A stretch of DNA of 64,000 nucleotides from Paucilactobacillus vaccinostercus DSM 20634. Lineage in GTDB: Bacteria > Bacillota > Bacilli > Lactobacillales > Lactobacillaceae. Every line of letters starts with the position of its first letter. The first letter of the stretch is position 1. The stretch spans positions 186,001-250,000 of the forward strand of contig NZ_AYYY01000025.1 of assembly GCF_001436295.1 (NCBI RefSeq), given 5' to 3'. The notes below the pieces were generated by a model. That model was given only the letters and a program-made list of their open reading frames with translations, searched no databases and was not told the origin of the DNA. A program made the translations under genes and the position numbers. Positions 47,392 through 55,989 of the stretch are shown one piece after another.

Positions 47392-49086
47392 ATGACCAAT
47401 AGTCAAAATATCAGTACAACCTCAATATATTTAAATTTAGCTCGTAAAATTGCAATCCTTGATAATAATCAAAAATACTTTAATAACGGTTTTGACTTAC
47501 TTAATAGTCAGGAAATGGAACTTGTCGTCACGCAATTTTTAAACTCTGAAGAAAACCAAATTTCGTCCATCCAGCAACTAGATGCACAAACCTACATTAC
47601 CATGATCAAACAGGTTTTAACTGACCAGTCCGTTAATGCCACTTCGATTACAAGCACCACGTTGCTAGCAAGCATTGAACAATTCTATTCGTTTTATCGA
47701 TCATTTTTGCGTGTTTCTGTCATCAATGCTGCTTCAAATCAAGTAGTAGCCAGTGAGTTTTTAACTGTTGATGATCGGTTTAATGATTTAGTTCGGACAC
47801 TCTATCGAAATGTGGAAGAAAAATTACAAAACTCTAGTAATCATATCTATCGTCAAGTAAACGCCGGCACCAACGCTAGTATTATGACTAGAACTGTTCA
47901 ATGGGATACACCTAAAGCGTACTCATCACTTATTTCAATTCCATTTTTAGATAAAATTATGCTTTGTCCTCCGTTGATGATGCACACACAAAGTAACAAA
48001 CGAAAGGGACTTTTTACGGCCGTCGATTATAATCCAATCACGCATTTTTCAGAAGCTTCTGAGGACTGGTATTGTTATCCCGCTAAAGTAGGCGAAAGCT
48101 TAGCTTTTATCTACTTTCATAAAGATTACCTTGTTAACGGTCTCAGTCTTGCCAATTTATTTGAGCTTGCACAACCACAGGATATTCAAGATCACAAACC
48201 CGATTTAATCTTGCTATTTGGACTATCCAAAACGGAAGGCCAAGTCAGCCATTACCATCATGATCTCCAAAATGATATCTGGGTTGGTGAAGTGCCCTAC
48301 AATGATCAAACAACGTATTTTGGGTACATGAAAAAAATGTGTTTAACATTACATAACCTCCACATGATTGACCAACATCGCTTACCAATTCATGGATCAA
48401 TGGTTCAAATCCAGTTTACTAATGGTAAAACAAAAACAGTTGTCTTCTTTGGCGATTCAGGTGCTGGTAAGTCAGAATCCATCGAAGCACTTCAAGAAAT
48501 TGCGGGAAATCAAATTATTCACATGGAAACCATCTTTGACGATATGGGTAGTTTCACACTTGATTCAGTTAATCCTCATGAATTATATGCTCAGGGAACC
48601 GAAATTGGGGCTTTTGTCAGGTTAGATGATCTAAGTAGTGCCGTGGCCTTCAATAATATGGATCGCGGGGTCTATCTCAATCCTGAACAAAAAAACGCAC
48701 GGGTAATTATTCCTTCCAACACCTATGATCGCGTTATAGCTCATCACCATATTGATATGTGGGTTTACGCAAACAATTATGATCAGGCAGTTGGCATTCA
48801 CCGCTTTGAAACCAAAAATGCCGCTAAGCAGACCTTCATTGCTGGAAAACGATTTGCGCTGGGAACCACAGATGAAGTTGGTATGAGCACCACCTTCTTT
48901 GCCAATCCATTTGGACCGGTTCAAGAACCCGAACAAACACGCCCTATTATTGATCAAGTTTTTAACTTTCTATTTGATCAAAACATCTATGTTGGTGAAC
49001 TCTATACCCATTTAGGAAACGACAAATCAAAAGAAAGCTTACATCAATCAGTTCAAGAACTTCTCAACGTTTTAATGACTATGTAA
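47392..49086 (+). CDS. PEP carboxykinase (ATP)-like P-loop protein, divergent
   Basis: 564 residues. The C-terminal half matches landmarks of ATP-dependent PEPCK in order: YFGYMKK (K314, K315, compare YAGEMKKG), PIHGSMV (compare MHCSANV), P-loop GDSGAGKSES at 354-363 (compare GLSGTGKTT), D383-D384 in IFDDMG (kinase-2), NARVIIP near 435-445 (compare NTRVSYP), and GKRFALGTTDEVG near 485-497 (compare GTE-GVTEP). The first ~250 residues show no known domain and I cannot find the RSPxD substrate segment. Function is therefore not simple gluconeogenic PEPCK. The gene is visibly more AT-rich than its neighbours and stands alone. ATG at 47392 follows AGAAAGGG at 12 bases; ATG at 47380 is the alternative. 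Confidence 0.7.
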   Translation: MTNSQNISTTSIYLNLARKIAILDNNQKYFNNGFDLLNSQEMELVVTQFLNSEENQISSIQQLDAQTYITMIKQVLTDQSVNATSITSTTLLASIEQFYSFYRSFLRVSVINAASNQVVASEFLTVDDRFNDLVRTLYRNVEEKLQNSSNHIYRQVNAGTNASIMTRTVQWDTPKAYSSLISIPFLDKIMLCPPLMMHTQSNKRKGLFTAVDYNPITHFSEASEDWYCYPAKVGESLAFIYFHKDYLVNGLSLANLFELAQPQDIQDHKPDLILLFGLSKTEGQVSHYHHDLQNDIWVGEVPYNDQTTYFGYMKKMCLTLHNLHMIDQHRLPIHGSMVQIQFTNGKTKTVVFFGDSGAGKSESIEALQEIAGNQIIHMETIFDDMGSFTLDSVNPHELYAQGTEIGAFVRLDDLSSAVAFNNMDRGVYLNPEQKNARVIIPSNTYDRVIAHHHIDMWVYANNYDQAVGIHRFETKNAAKQTFIAGKRFALGTTDEVGMSTTFFANPFGPVQEPEQTRPIIDQVFNFLFDQNIYVGELYTHLGNDKSKESLHQSVQELLNVLMTM

Positions 49087-49243
49087 TATCTGCGGTTCTC
49101 GCTGATCAAACGTCAACTTAGCCGCAACCTTAATTCAACTTGAGCAAACCAACATAATAACTGACGGAATGACCGCCGCCACATTGGTTAAATATTCACT
49201 CTAAAAATTAGTTTTATAAGCAATACATTTAAAATAATTTTCG

Positions 49244-49283
49244 CAAAAAGACCACTATAAAAATTTATAGTGGTCTTAAAAAA
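49244..49283. terminator. Terminator between convergent genes
   Basis: AAGACCACTATAAA pairs with its complement across a short loop, followed by TTTTT on the minus strand; it ends the ABC-F gene and perhaps the PEPCK-like gene. Confidence 0.85.
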
Positions 49284-49286
49284 TAT

Positions 49287-50828
49287 TTACTTCAAACTCA
49301 GCTTTTCCACGTTCAAAATCTTATCAACCCAGCCCGTATAGAAGCTTTCCTCATGACTAACCAAGATTAAATTGCCTGGAAATTTTTGGAGGGCCTTCTT
49401 CAACCCATCCTTGGTCTCATCATCCAAGTGGTTCGTCGGTTCGTCCATGATTAAGAAATTACATGGCGTCAACTCCAAGATCGCGAGCTTCACCTTCGTC
49501 TGTTCACCACCGGAAAGGAGATTCATGGGCTTCATCGCGTTGGCCGCATTGATGCCGGCCCGGGCGAGGCGTGTCCGGATGGTTTTCGGCAGCATTGTTG
49601 GAAATTGGTTTTGAATGGTCTGTAAGGGGGTCAACGAAGCGTCATCCCAAATCAAATCCTGATCAAAATAGTTAATCCGTGCGGATGGTGAAAACTGTGA
49701 TGACCCACCCTTAGCCGGAATTTTGCCCAAAATTGATTTAATGAGCGTTGACTTACCCACCCCGTTGAAGCCCTTGAAAATCAGCTTTTCGCCCATCGTC
49801 ATTGAGAACGTCACGGGGGCTAGTAACGGCTTGTTATACCCTACGGAAAGGTCTTCCACCCGTAGCGCATTCTGCGATCCCGTATCTTCGTACGGAAAAT
49901 TAAACGTCGCCACGAGATTTTCCGAAGGCGGATCGATCCGATCCATCCGCGCCAACATTTTCTCCCGTGACTTAGCCATTGTCGATTTAGAACCGGCCTT
50001 GTTCTTTCGAATAAACCGTTCAGCCTTTTCGATTTCGACCTGTTGCTTTTCATATTCCCGCAACTGGGTTTCTTTCCGTTCTTCCTTTTGCCGCATCGCC
50101 TGCTTGAAGCTGCCCCGATACTTGGTGATCTTACCAAACGAAACATCACAGATACAGTTCGTGACCTTTTCCAAGAAATCGTAGTCGTGAGAGATCACCA
50201 TTGCGGCACCATCAAAGTCATTTAAGTACTCGATCAGCCAGTCAATATGGGCCGTATCCAAGTAGTTGGTCGGTTCGTCCAACAGAATAACATCGGGACT
50301 TTCCAGTAACAGCTTGGCCAAAATAATCTTTGACCGCTGACCACCACTCATTTGTGCAACAATATGATCGTTACCGAGTTCGTTTAACCCCAGCCCGCTC
50401 ATAACCCGGTTAATTTCGGTTTCAATATCGTAGAAATTACGCGCTTCCAGCTGCTCTTGGTAGCGCCCCGCCCGTTCCAGCAACTTATCGTCCATGGTCT
50501 CGGCGTACTGGGCGTAACAGTCGTTCATCTGATCATTAATTTCATACAAATCCTTAAATGCGGTGTGTAAAAATTCGATCAGTGTCGTGCCGTCCTCAAT
50601 GTCCGCGTATTGGTCCAAGTACCCAATGCGAATGTGATTTTGCCACTTCACGGTTCCTTCTACGGCCAGCACCGTTCCCGTCAAGATTTTGATGAGCGTA
50701 CTTTTTCCCGCACCGTTTTGCCCCACAATCCCCATGTGTTCGTGGGCGTTGAGCTGAAAGCTCGCATCATCATACAATTTTTTATCGGCAAAGCTCATGC
50801 TTAAGCCGTCAACTTCTAATAAACTCAT
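49287..50828 (-). CDS. ABC-F family ATPase
   Basis: 513 residues, two ABC domains and no membrane helices. Domain 1: Walker A GQNGAGKST at 36-44, signature MSGGQRSK, Walker B VILLDEPTNYLD. A charged linker (RQKEERKETQLREYEKQQVE) follows near 245-265, then domain 2 with GFNGVGKST, LSGGEQTK and FLIMDEPTNHLD. ABC-F proteins act on ribosomes as translation factors or in antibiotic protection; the layout is YbiT-like. ATG at 50828 has AAAGGAAG. Specific role not readable. Confidence 0.92.
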   Translation of the reverse strand: MSLLEVDGLSMSFADKKLYDDASFQLNAHEHMGIVGQNGAGKSTLIKILTGTVLAVEGTVKWQNHIRIGYLDQYADIEDGTTLIEFLHTAFKDLYEINDQMNDCYAQYAETMDDKLLERAGRYQEQLEARNFYDIETEINRVMSGLGLNELGNDHIVAQMSGGQRSKIILAKLLLESPDVILLDEPTNYLDTAHIDWLIEYLNDFDGAAMVISHDYDFLEKVTNCICDVSFGKITKYRGSFKQAMRQKEERKETQLREYEKQQVEIEKAERFIRKNKAGSKSTMAKSREKMLARMDRIDPPSENLVATFNFPYEDTGSQNALRVEDLSVGYNKPLLAPVTFSMTMGEKLIFKGFNGVGKSTLIKSILGKIPAKGGSSQFSPSARINYFDQDLIWDDASLTPLQTIQNQFPTMLPKTIRTRLARAGINAANAMKPMNLLSGGEQTKVKLAILELTPCNFLIMDEPTNHLDDETKDGLKKALQKFPGNLILVSHEESFYTGWVDKILNVEKLSLK

Positions 50829-50919
50829 TTTTCTTCCTTTTCTATCTGCCGCCACGATCGCGGCCCTTGTCTTCATTAATAAATCACTAAGAACCAATGT
50901 TAACACTTGCATCACTAAA

Positions 50920-50947
50920 TTAACAACGCCAATTTATATGCTATACT
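50920..50947 (+). promoter_or_regulatory. Candidate promoter of VOC gene with long leader
   Basis: TTAACA, 16-base spacer, TATACT ending at about 50947. This would give a 5' leader of about 145 bases before the VOC start codon. The leader contains a 5-base GGCCC/GGGCC pair but no fold I can name. Confidence 0.5.
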
Positions 50948-51098
50948 AGTTACAGAACGACGTAAGCGACCGTGTCACCGGCCCTTTACCGCATTATTGA
51001 ATGCACCACAAACTTTAGCAGTGGGCCGCACAACACTCACTATCACCCGAAATTACGCCACTAATCAGTCCAATTCGCTACTTAAAGGAAGCCTAACA

Positions 51099-51479
51099 AT
51101 GAAAATTAAAGATATGGATCACATTACCCTCACCGTCACAAACCTCGAAAAAAGCCTGCGCTTCTACCACGAAGTTTTTGACATGCCCATCATCGAAACT
51201 GATGATGGCCGCCAGACCCTTTTGTGCGGCAAACAAGCCATTAAGCTACAGGTGGTGGCTACTCCGCACCAACCGGTTGCCGGTCACCCTACTCCCGGTG
51301 CCGCTGACTTTTGCATCATCGTCAAAGATCCGCTCGATGAGGTTAAAAACCACCTTGAAAGCTACTACGTCGACATCATTGAAGGCCCCGTAGAACGCAA
51401 CGGGGCCCATGGTAAATTAACCTCGCTTTACATCAATGATCCCGACCACAACCTGATCGAAATCTCCGAATACCACTAA
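51099..51479 (+). CDS. VOC family protein (glyoxalase/fosfomycin-resistance fold)
   Basis: 126 residues. DHITLTVTNLEKSLRFYHEVFDMP (His metal ligand) starts a classic beta-alpha-beta-beta-beta module, and a second module ends DPDHNLIEISEY with the Glu ligand. VOC enzymes are metal-dependent lyases, isomerases or dioxygenases; substrate unknown. ATG at 51099 has AAAGGAAG; the longer upstream frame lacks support. Confidence 0.88.
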   Translation: MKIKDMDHITLTVTNLEKSLRFYHEVFDMPIIETDDGRQTLLCGKQAIKLQVVATPHQPVAGHPTPGAADFCIIVKDPLDEVKNHLESYYVDIIEGPVERNGAHGKLTSLYINDPDHNLIEISEYH

Positions 51480-51538
51480 TTTTCTTATCATTAATAATGG
51501 GAGCTGTGACCTTCGTCATGGCTCCCATTTTAGTTCAC

Positions 51539-52798
51539 TTAACTATTAATTTCATGGATATTGGCTTGCCCACCGATTGGCCCACGCTGACGAATGGGGC
51601 CCGCATGCCACAACGCCTTGGTTGCTGGAATCAGGAAGAGAACATTAGCAATTTCCAAAATCGCCGTCGCTAAAAAGACGCTTCGGTACTCAAACATGCT
51701 GGCGACCACCGCCCCCATCATCGGCCCACCGACACTTCCCAGGGCCTGAAACGACTGATTATAGCTAAAGATCCGACCAAACCCACTCTTCGGCACGTAA
51801 AATGTCATTAACGATTGAATTGCCGGTAACAGCGCTGCATCCGAAATTCCCAGTAGGGCCCGTAGCGCGCCTAACTGCCAAACGTTTGTAATAAAGCCCA
51901 TCGGAATAAAGCAGATTACCGCTAGCACAAGACCGTTCATTAGCACCTTTTCCGGTCCGATTCGATCACTTAACATCCCCAGTAACGGTGAAGCAATCAG
52001 CGTCACCACCCCCGGAAGGGACGTGATGACGCCGCTGACGAGTGCAATCTGTCCGTGATTATGACACAACTCCTTAATCAGCAAACTGACCACCGACGTC
52101 ATCGACATGTTGGCTGCTTGGATGATCATCGTGGTGATGAACAAGCCCCAAATCAACAGAGGATATTGTAGTTCCCGGAAAATCTGCTTTGTCGGCACCA
52201 TTTCGTCCTTTTGAACCGGTGTGAACTGTTCATGCACAAATAGAAGCGTCATCATGAACACGACAAACATCATCATACCAGTCACGTAGTAGGCTTCACG
52301 ATAGCCAAACGAGTCCGCTAAGATACCACCGATTAGAGGACCAAGGAGCGTTCCTACGACGTTGCCAGTCGCTAAAGTACCGAGTGCTTTCCCACTGCGA
52401 TCTAGCGGTACACTCGCCGCTACGATGGCGTTCGCATTGTTAATATACCCCGAAAAGCACCCCTGAATGGCCCGTAGCACGATTAGCACCGCCACGTTGG
52501 GTACAAACCCGCACGCCGTGATCGTTACCGTCATCCCCAGTGAAGCACGTAAGCACATTGGCTTGCGACCGTATTGATCAGCTAGTTTACCCCAGTACGG
52601 CGAAACGATCGCCTTTGCCAAGAAGGTAATCGCGAAGGCAATCCCCGTAAGCATATTTAATTGCCACTTATTGAAGGTCCCCAGTGTATCGATAAATAAC
52701 GCGAGAAACGGCACCGTCATCGAAAAGCCCATTCCAGTCATAAAGTTGCCGACCCATAAAAACCAGAGGTTCCGGCGCCAATTATTTGTTTGCTTCAC
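51539..52798 (-). CDS. MFS efflux transporter (drug:H+ antiporter type)
   Basis: 419 residues, about 12 spans. The motif GKLADQYGRKPM near 70-82 is the MFS loop 2-3 signature, and the second-half copy reads GMLSDRIGPEKVL. SFGYREAYYVTG near 165 resembles PmrA/NorA-type multidrug exporters. Start GTG at 52798, 8 bases after AAGGGG; an earlier GTG overlaps that site. Downstream of the BASS gene but separated by a terminator. Substrate unknown. Confidence 0.87.
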   Translation of the reverse strand: MKQTNNWRRNLWFLWVGNFMTGMGFSMTVPFLALFIDTLGTFNKWQLNMLTGIAFAITFLAKAIVSPYWGKLADQYGRKPMCLRASLGMTVTITACGFVPNVAVLIVLRAIQGCFSGYINNANAIVAASVPLDRSGKALGTLATGNVVGTLLGPLIGGILADSFGYREAYYVTGMMMFVVFMMTLLFVHEQFTPVQKDEMVPTKQIFRELQYPLLIWGLFITTMIIQAANMSMTSVVSLLIKELCHNHGQIALVSGVITSLPGVVTLIASPLLGMLSDRIGPEKVLMNGLVLAVICFIPMGFITNVWQLGALRALLGISDAALLPAIQSLMTFYVPKSGFGRIFSYNQSFQALGSVGGPMMGAVVASMFEYRSVFLATAILEIANVLFLIPATKALWHAGPIRQRGPIGGQANIHEINS

Positions 52799-52822
52799 AT
52801 GTTTCACCCCTTCAATTCCATT

Positions 52823-52875
52823 AAAAAACGTCCATCAACTACCGCCAAACTTGCCGGTAACTGATAGACGTCGCA
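52823..52875 (-). terminator. Terminator of BASS transporter gene
   Basis: A long imperfect stem (minus strand ACGTC-ATCA-TACCG paired with CGGTA-TGAT-GACGT) followed by TTTTTT. Confidence 0.8.
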
Positions 52876-52889
52876 TTAATCATTCATGA

Positions 52890-53882
52890 CTAGTTGGTAT
52901 AACCCGCTGCGTGATGTGCGTGATGCACGCTGCTGGTTGTTGCCGCCTGCTTCTTTTCGGTGTGTGTGCGCCAATATGATGACAGCACTGAACCAGAAAT
53001 ATTGTGCCAGATACTGAAAATTGTTGAAGGAATGGCTGCAGCGGGGGCAAAATACTTCATTGCCAGTGTGGCACCCAAACTAGAATCTTGCATCCCAACT
53101 TCAAACGTAATGGCCTTGCGTTGTGGATCACGTAACCGGATTAGTTTTGAGAAGAGGAAGCCTAGACCGTACCCAGACAAGTTGTGCAAAATAACAACCG
53201 GGATAACCATTGCTGTTGCGGCGGTGAAGAGGTTGGCATGGTTAGCTGAGATAACCGCACCAATGATCAGTAGAATGGCAACTTGCGAAATCAGTGGCAA
53301 AGCCTTGGTGATTTTTTCGATGTGCTTCCCAAATACCGTGTGAATCACAACCCCTAAGACGATCGGCACAATCACGATTTCAATGGTACTTAAGAACAGC
53401 GACTGGGTTGGAATTGCAACGTAACGACCGGCAAACAATAACAAAAGACTTGGCAATGCGATTGGTGCGAGTAACGTTGACAGTGTTTCAATCGAAACAT
53501 CCAACGCAACATCCCCACCGGCAAGGTAGGCCATCACACTTGATGATGTCCCACTAGGACAAGATCCCACGAGAATGACCCCTGCAGCAGTCGCCCCTTG
53601 TAAATGGAAGATTAAACATAGCACCCATGCGATGGTTGGCATGATAACATAATGCGCAACGGTCCCTAAGATGACGGGAACGGGTTTCTTAATGATCCGG
53701 GCAAAATCTTCACCCCGTAAGGTTAACCCCATCCCGAACAGGATGATTCCCAGTAAGTACGATGTATTCGGCACAACCCAAGTACTGGTACCTGGTAAAA
53801 AGTAGTTAAACGCAGCCCAAACAATAACAAGTACGGTAAACCAGCGGCTTACCCATTTTCCCAATGCTTCAATTTTTTGCAT
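52890..53882 (-). CDS. Bile acid:sodium symporter (BASS) family transporter
   Basis: 330 residues, about 9-10 spans. GCGSCPSGTSS-like motif reads GSCPSGTSSSVMAYLAGGDVALDVS near 107-131 and FEVGMQDSSLG near 262-272, both typical of BASS carriers, which move organic anions such as bile acids, pantoate or 2-oxo acids with sodium. The tail is histidine-rich (HHAHHAAGYTN). ATG at 53882 follows AAAGGA; a TTG two codons earlier is less likely. It has a strong promoter about 350 bases upstream and a long structured leader. Confidence 0.88.
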   Translation of the reverse strand: MQKIEALGKWVSRWFTVLVIVWAAFNYFLPGTSTWVVPNTSYLLGIILFGMGLTLRGEDFARIIKKPVPVILGTVAHYVIMPTIAWVLCLIFHLQGATAAGVILVGSCPSGTSSSVMAYLAGGDVALDVSIETLSTLLAPIALPSLLLLFAGRYVAIPTQSLFLSTIEIVIVPIVLGVVIHTVFGKHIEKITKALPLISQVAILLIIGAVISANHANLFTAATAMVIPVVILHNLSGYGLGFLFSKLIRLRDPQRKAITFEVGMQDSSLGATLAMKYFAPAAAIPSTIFSIWHNISGSVLSSYWRTHTEKKQAATTSSVHHAHHAAGYTN

Positions 53883-53888
53883 AATCAA

Positions 53889-54233
53889 GTTTCCTTTCGA
53901 TTTGTCGTTCTCACCATAACGAAAACGAATCCTGAATTAGCACCACCCAAATAAGCCTGTGCTAGTGGTTGCCACAAGATGGTGCTAACTAAATTAATCG
54001 GTCTTTGCGACCATTCGACTTAAAAATATGTATTTCCCGAAAATAATGCTATAAGTGCTTTTCCTCACGACTTGATCCGTCAATTCTCTGTCTTAACCCA
54101 ATCGCCAACCTTTCAACCACTGCTGAAGTGGTACCGCATAATCCTTGCTTTCGAGTTCGGACGTCCAAAAAAACGTCCGATTAACGCCTCATCTCCTTCA
54201 ATTGAATTAAGCAAGCTCTAACTCCTTGAATAA
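53889..54233 (-). promoter_or_regulatory. Candidate structured 5' leader RNA of the BASS gene
   Basis: About 350 bases between the predicted transcription start (near 54232) and the start codon. Local hairpins on the transcript: CGGACGT/ACGTCCG (54158-54179), CCACT/AGTGG (54117-54131), GGTC/GACC (54000-54012) and a 9-base outer stem TTAGCACCA/TGGTGCTAA (53937-53988) enclosing a GTGG/CCAC hairpin. No T-run follows the last stem. It does not match any riboswitch class I know. On the opposite strand it carries GTGGTACCGC (54128-54137), similar to the T-box core. Confidence 0.5.
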
Positions 54234-54238
54234 TTAGA

Positions 54239-54266
54239 ATTCTATCATCGTTTTTCTCATTGTCAA
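54239..54266 (-). promoter_or_regulatory. Promoter of the BASS transporter gene
   Basis: Minus strand -35 TTGACA (54261-54266), 16-base spacer, -10 TAGAAT (54239-54244), the latter inside the palindrome TAGAATTCTA. Confidence 0.75.
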
Positions 54267-54357
54267 CGGATTTTTCTAATTATATTTTAATTTTAGGGAT
54301 TTTGACTAACTTTTTCTTAGTTATCCGCTTTCACTACTTAGTAAAATTAAGTCATAC

Positions 54358-54393
54358 AAAAAACACAGTGCGCGAGACGCCACTGTGTTTTTT
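54358..54393. terminator. Terminator of thrC
   Basis: AAAAAACACAGTG and CACTGTGTTTTTT, perfect arms around a 10-base loop, T-run on both strands. Confidence 0.93.
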
Positions 54394-54402
54394 AAGGGGA
54401 TT

Positions 54403-55881
54403 CTATAAATGTGTTTGAATGTACTGTTTCATTTCGTCCGGCTCAACCACGACTTCTGCCCGTTCCTTAAGTTCAAATAAATCGCGAACGCCGGCCGGTA
54501 ATGTGTCTTGCAACAACTGGTTTAACTGATTAACTGCCTTCAAGCCCGGTTCAACGGGTTGCTCGGTAATGGCCTTTAACACCGTTTCAGGGAACTTGTA
54601 TGGGCTCGCCGTTGATAAAACAACCATCGGGGTGGTCCCATCTTCTTCAGCTTGGTACCGGTGAGCAACTGCTGACGCGACCGCCGTATGCGGATCGATG
54701 GCGTACCCATCCGTTTCGTAGACCCGCTTAATTTCGGCTTGAATATCGGCTTCACTCGCAAACCCGGCCGCAAAGTCTGATAATTGGGCCCGCATGTCAT
54801 CCGAAATTTGGTAGGCACCGGTCTGTGCCAGCTGTTGCATCAGGTCCTGCACCACCGTTTCATCCTGATCAGCGGCATCAAATAATAGGCGTTCAAGATT
54901 GCTGGACACCAAAATATCCATTGATGGTGAATTCGTCAGGAAGAAGGGCCGGTTGCGATCGTACTTGCCAGTCTTAAAGAAGTCCGTCAGCACGTTGTTC
55001 TGGTTCGACGCACAGATCAGCTTTTTAATTGGCAATCCCAGTTTCTTAGCATAGTATCCGGCTAAAATATCGCCAAAGTTCCCGGTCGGCACCGTAAAAC
55101 TAAGCTGATCGCCGAGCTGGATGGTTTGTTGGGCCACCATCTGTGCATACGTATAGAAGTAGTACGCAATCTGGGGAATCAACCGGCCGATATTCATTGA
55201 ATTGGCTGATGAGAACTGATGACCAGCTTGGGCAAGTTGCTGCCCAAATTCACGATCACCAAAGATTTTCTTCACGTTTGCTTGGGCCTGATCAAAGTTT
55301 CCTTCCACCGCAACGACCTTTAAATTCCGTCCTTGCTGGGTGAGCATTTGGCGCAATTGTACCGGACTCACGCCACCGTGGGGATAAAAGACAATCACTT
55401 GGGTGCCATCAACATCTTGGAAGCCACGCATCGAGGCGGTTCCCGTATCACCAGACGTGGCCGTTAAAATGACGATATTGTGATCAACGCCTTGGAGCTT
55501 CACCGCCCGCGTCATCAATTGTGGTAGGACTTGCAATGCTAAATCCTTAAAGGCCAGCGTTGGGCCGTGGAACAGTTCCATATAGTAGTTGCCCGCCGTT
55601 TTAGCCGTCACGGGCACAATTTTGGCGTCATCAAACTGGCTGCCATAAGCGGCCGTCACGCTATCTTGTAGTTGTTCATCACTGTAGTCATCGAAAAACC
55701 AGCTTAAAACGAGCTTGGCCGTTTCTTGATAGGATAGTCCAACTAACTGGTCCAACGAAAATGTTGGTTGTGGAAATGTCACAGGAACGTATAGGCCGCC
55801 ATCCGGTGCCAGTCCTTGAATAATGGCCGCGGCGGAATTAATGGCCTGATCGGCAGTGCCTCGTGTACTTCGATATTTCAT
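54403..55881 (-). CDS. thrC: Threonine synthase
   Basis: 492 residues. The PLP lysine is K112 in HGPTLAFKDLALQ; TATSGDTGTAS near 150 and a GNFGDILAGYYAKK segment near 268 are conserved in the longer, fold type II thrC class. Converts O-phosphohomoserine to threonine. ATG at 55881 has GGAGGG. It is divergent from hom-thrB, sharing a short promoter region (55882-55989). Confidence 0.95.
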   Translation of the reverse strand: MKYRSTRGTADQAINSAAAIIQGLAPDGGLYVPVTFPQPTFSLDQLVGLSYQETAKLVLSWFFDDYSDEQLQDSVTAAYGSQFDDAKIVPVTAKTAGNYYMELFHGPTLAFKDLALQVLPQLMTRAVKLQGVDHNIVILTATSGDTGTASMRGFQDVDGTQVIVFYPHGGVSPVQLRQMLTQQGRNLKVVAVEGNFDQAQANVKKIFGDREFGQQLAQAGHQFSSANSMNIGRLIPQIAYYFYTYAQMVAQQTIQLGDQLSFTVPTGNFGDILAGYYAKKLGLPIKKLICASNQNNVLTDFFKTGKYDRNRPFFLTNSPSMDILVSSNLERLLFDAADQDETVVQDLMQQLAQTGAYQISDDMRAQLSDFAAGFASEADIQAEIKRVYETDGYAIDPHTAVASAVAHRYQAEEDGTTPMVVLSTASPYKFPETVLKAITEQPVEPGLKAVNQLNQLLQDTLPAGVRDLFELKERAEVVVEPDEMKQYIQTHL

Positions 55882-55989
55882 TAGAAAGATACCCTCCGTT
55901 TTTCATAATATTCTCATTATAAACTATGCGTAATGTATTTTGCTATGCTAAAATGGTAGGAAATGATGGAAAAAATGAGGGACTCAAAT

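Noticed and set aside
50997-51098. N-terminal extension of the VOC protein
   Set aside because: The AAAGGAAG ribosome site lies directly before the ATG at 51099, and the family begins there.
53937-53988. Terminator call for the TTAGCACCA/TGGTGCTAA stem
   Set aside because: No T-run follows on either strand and it precedes the gene it would end.
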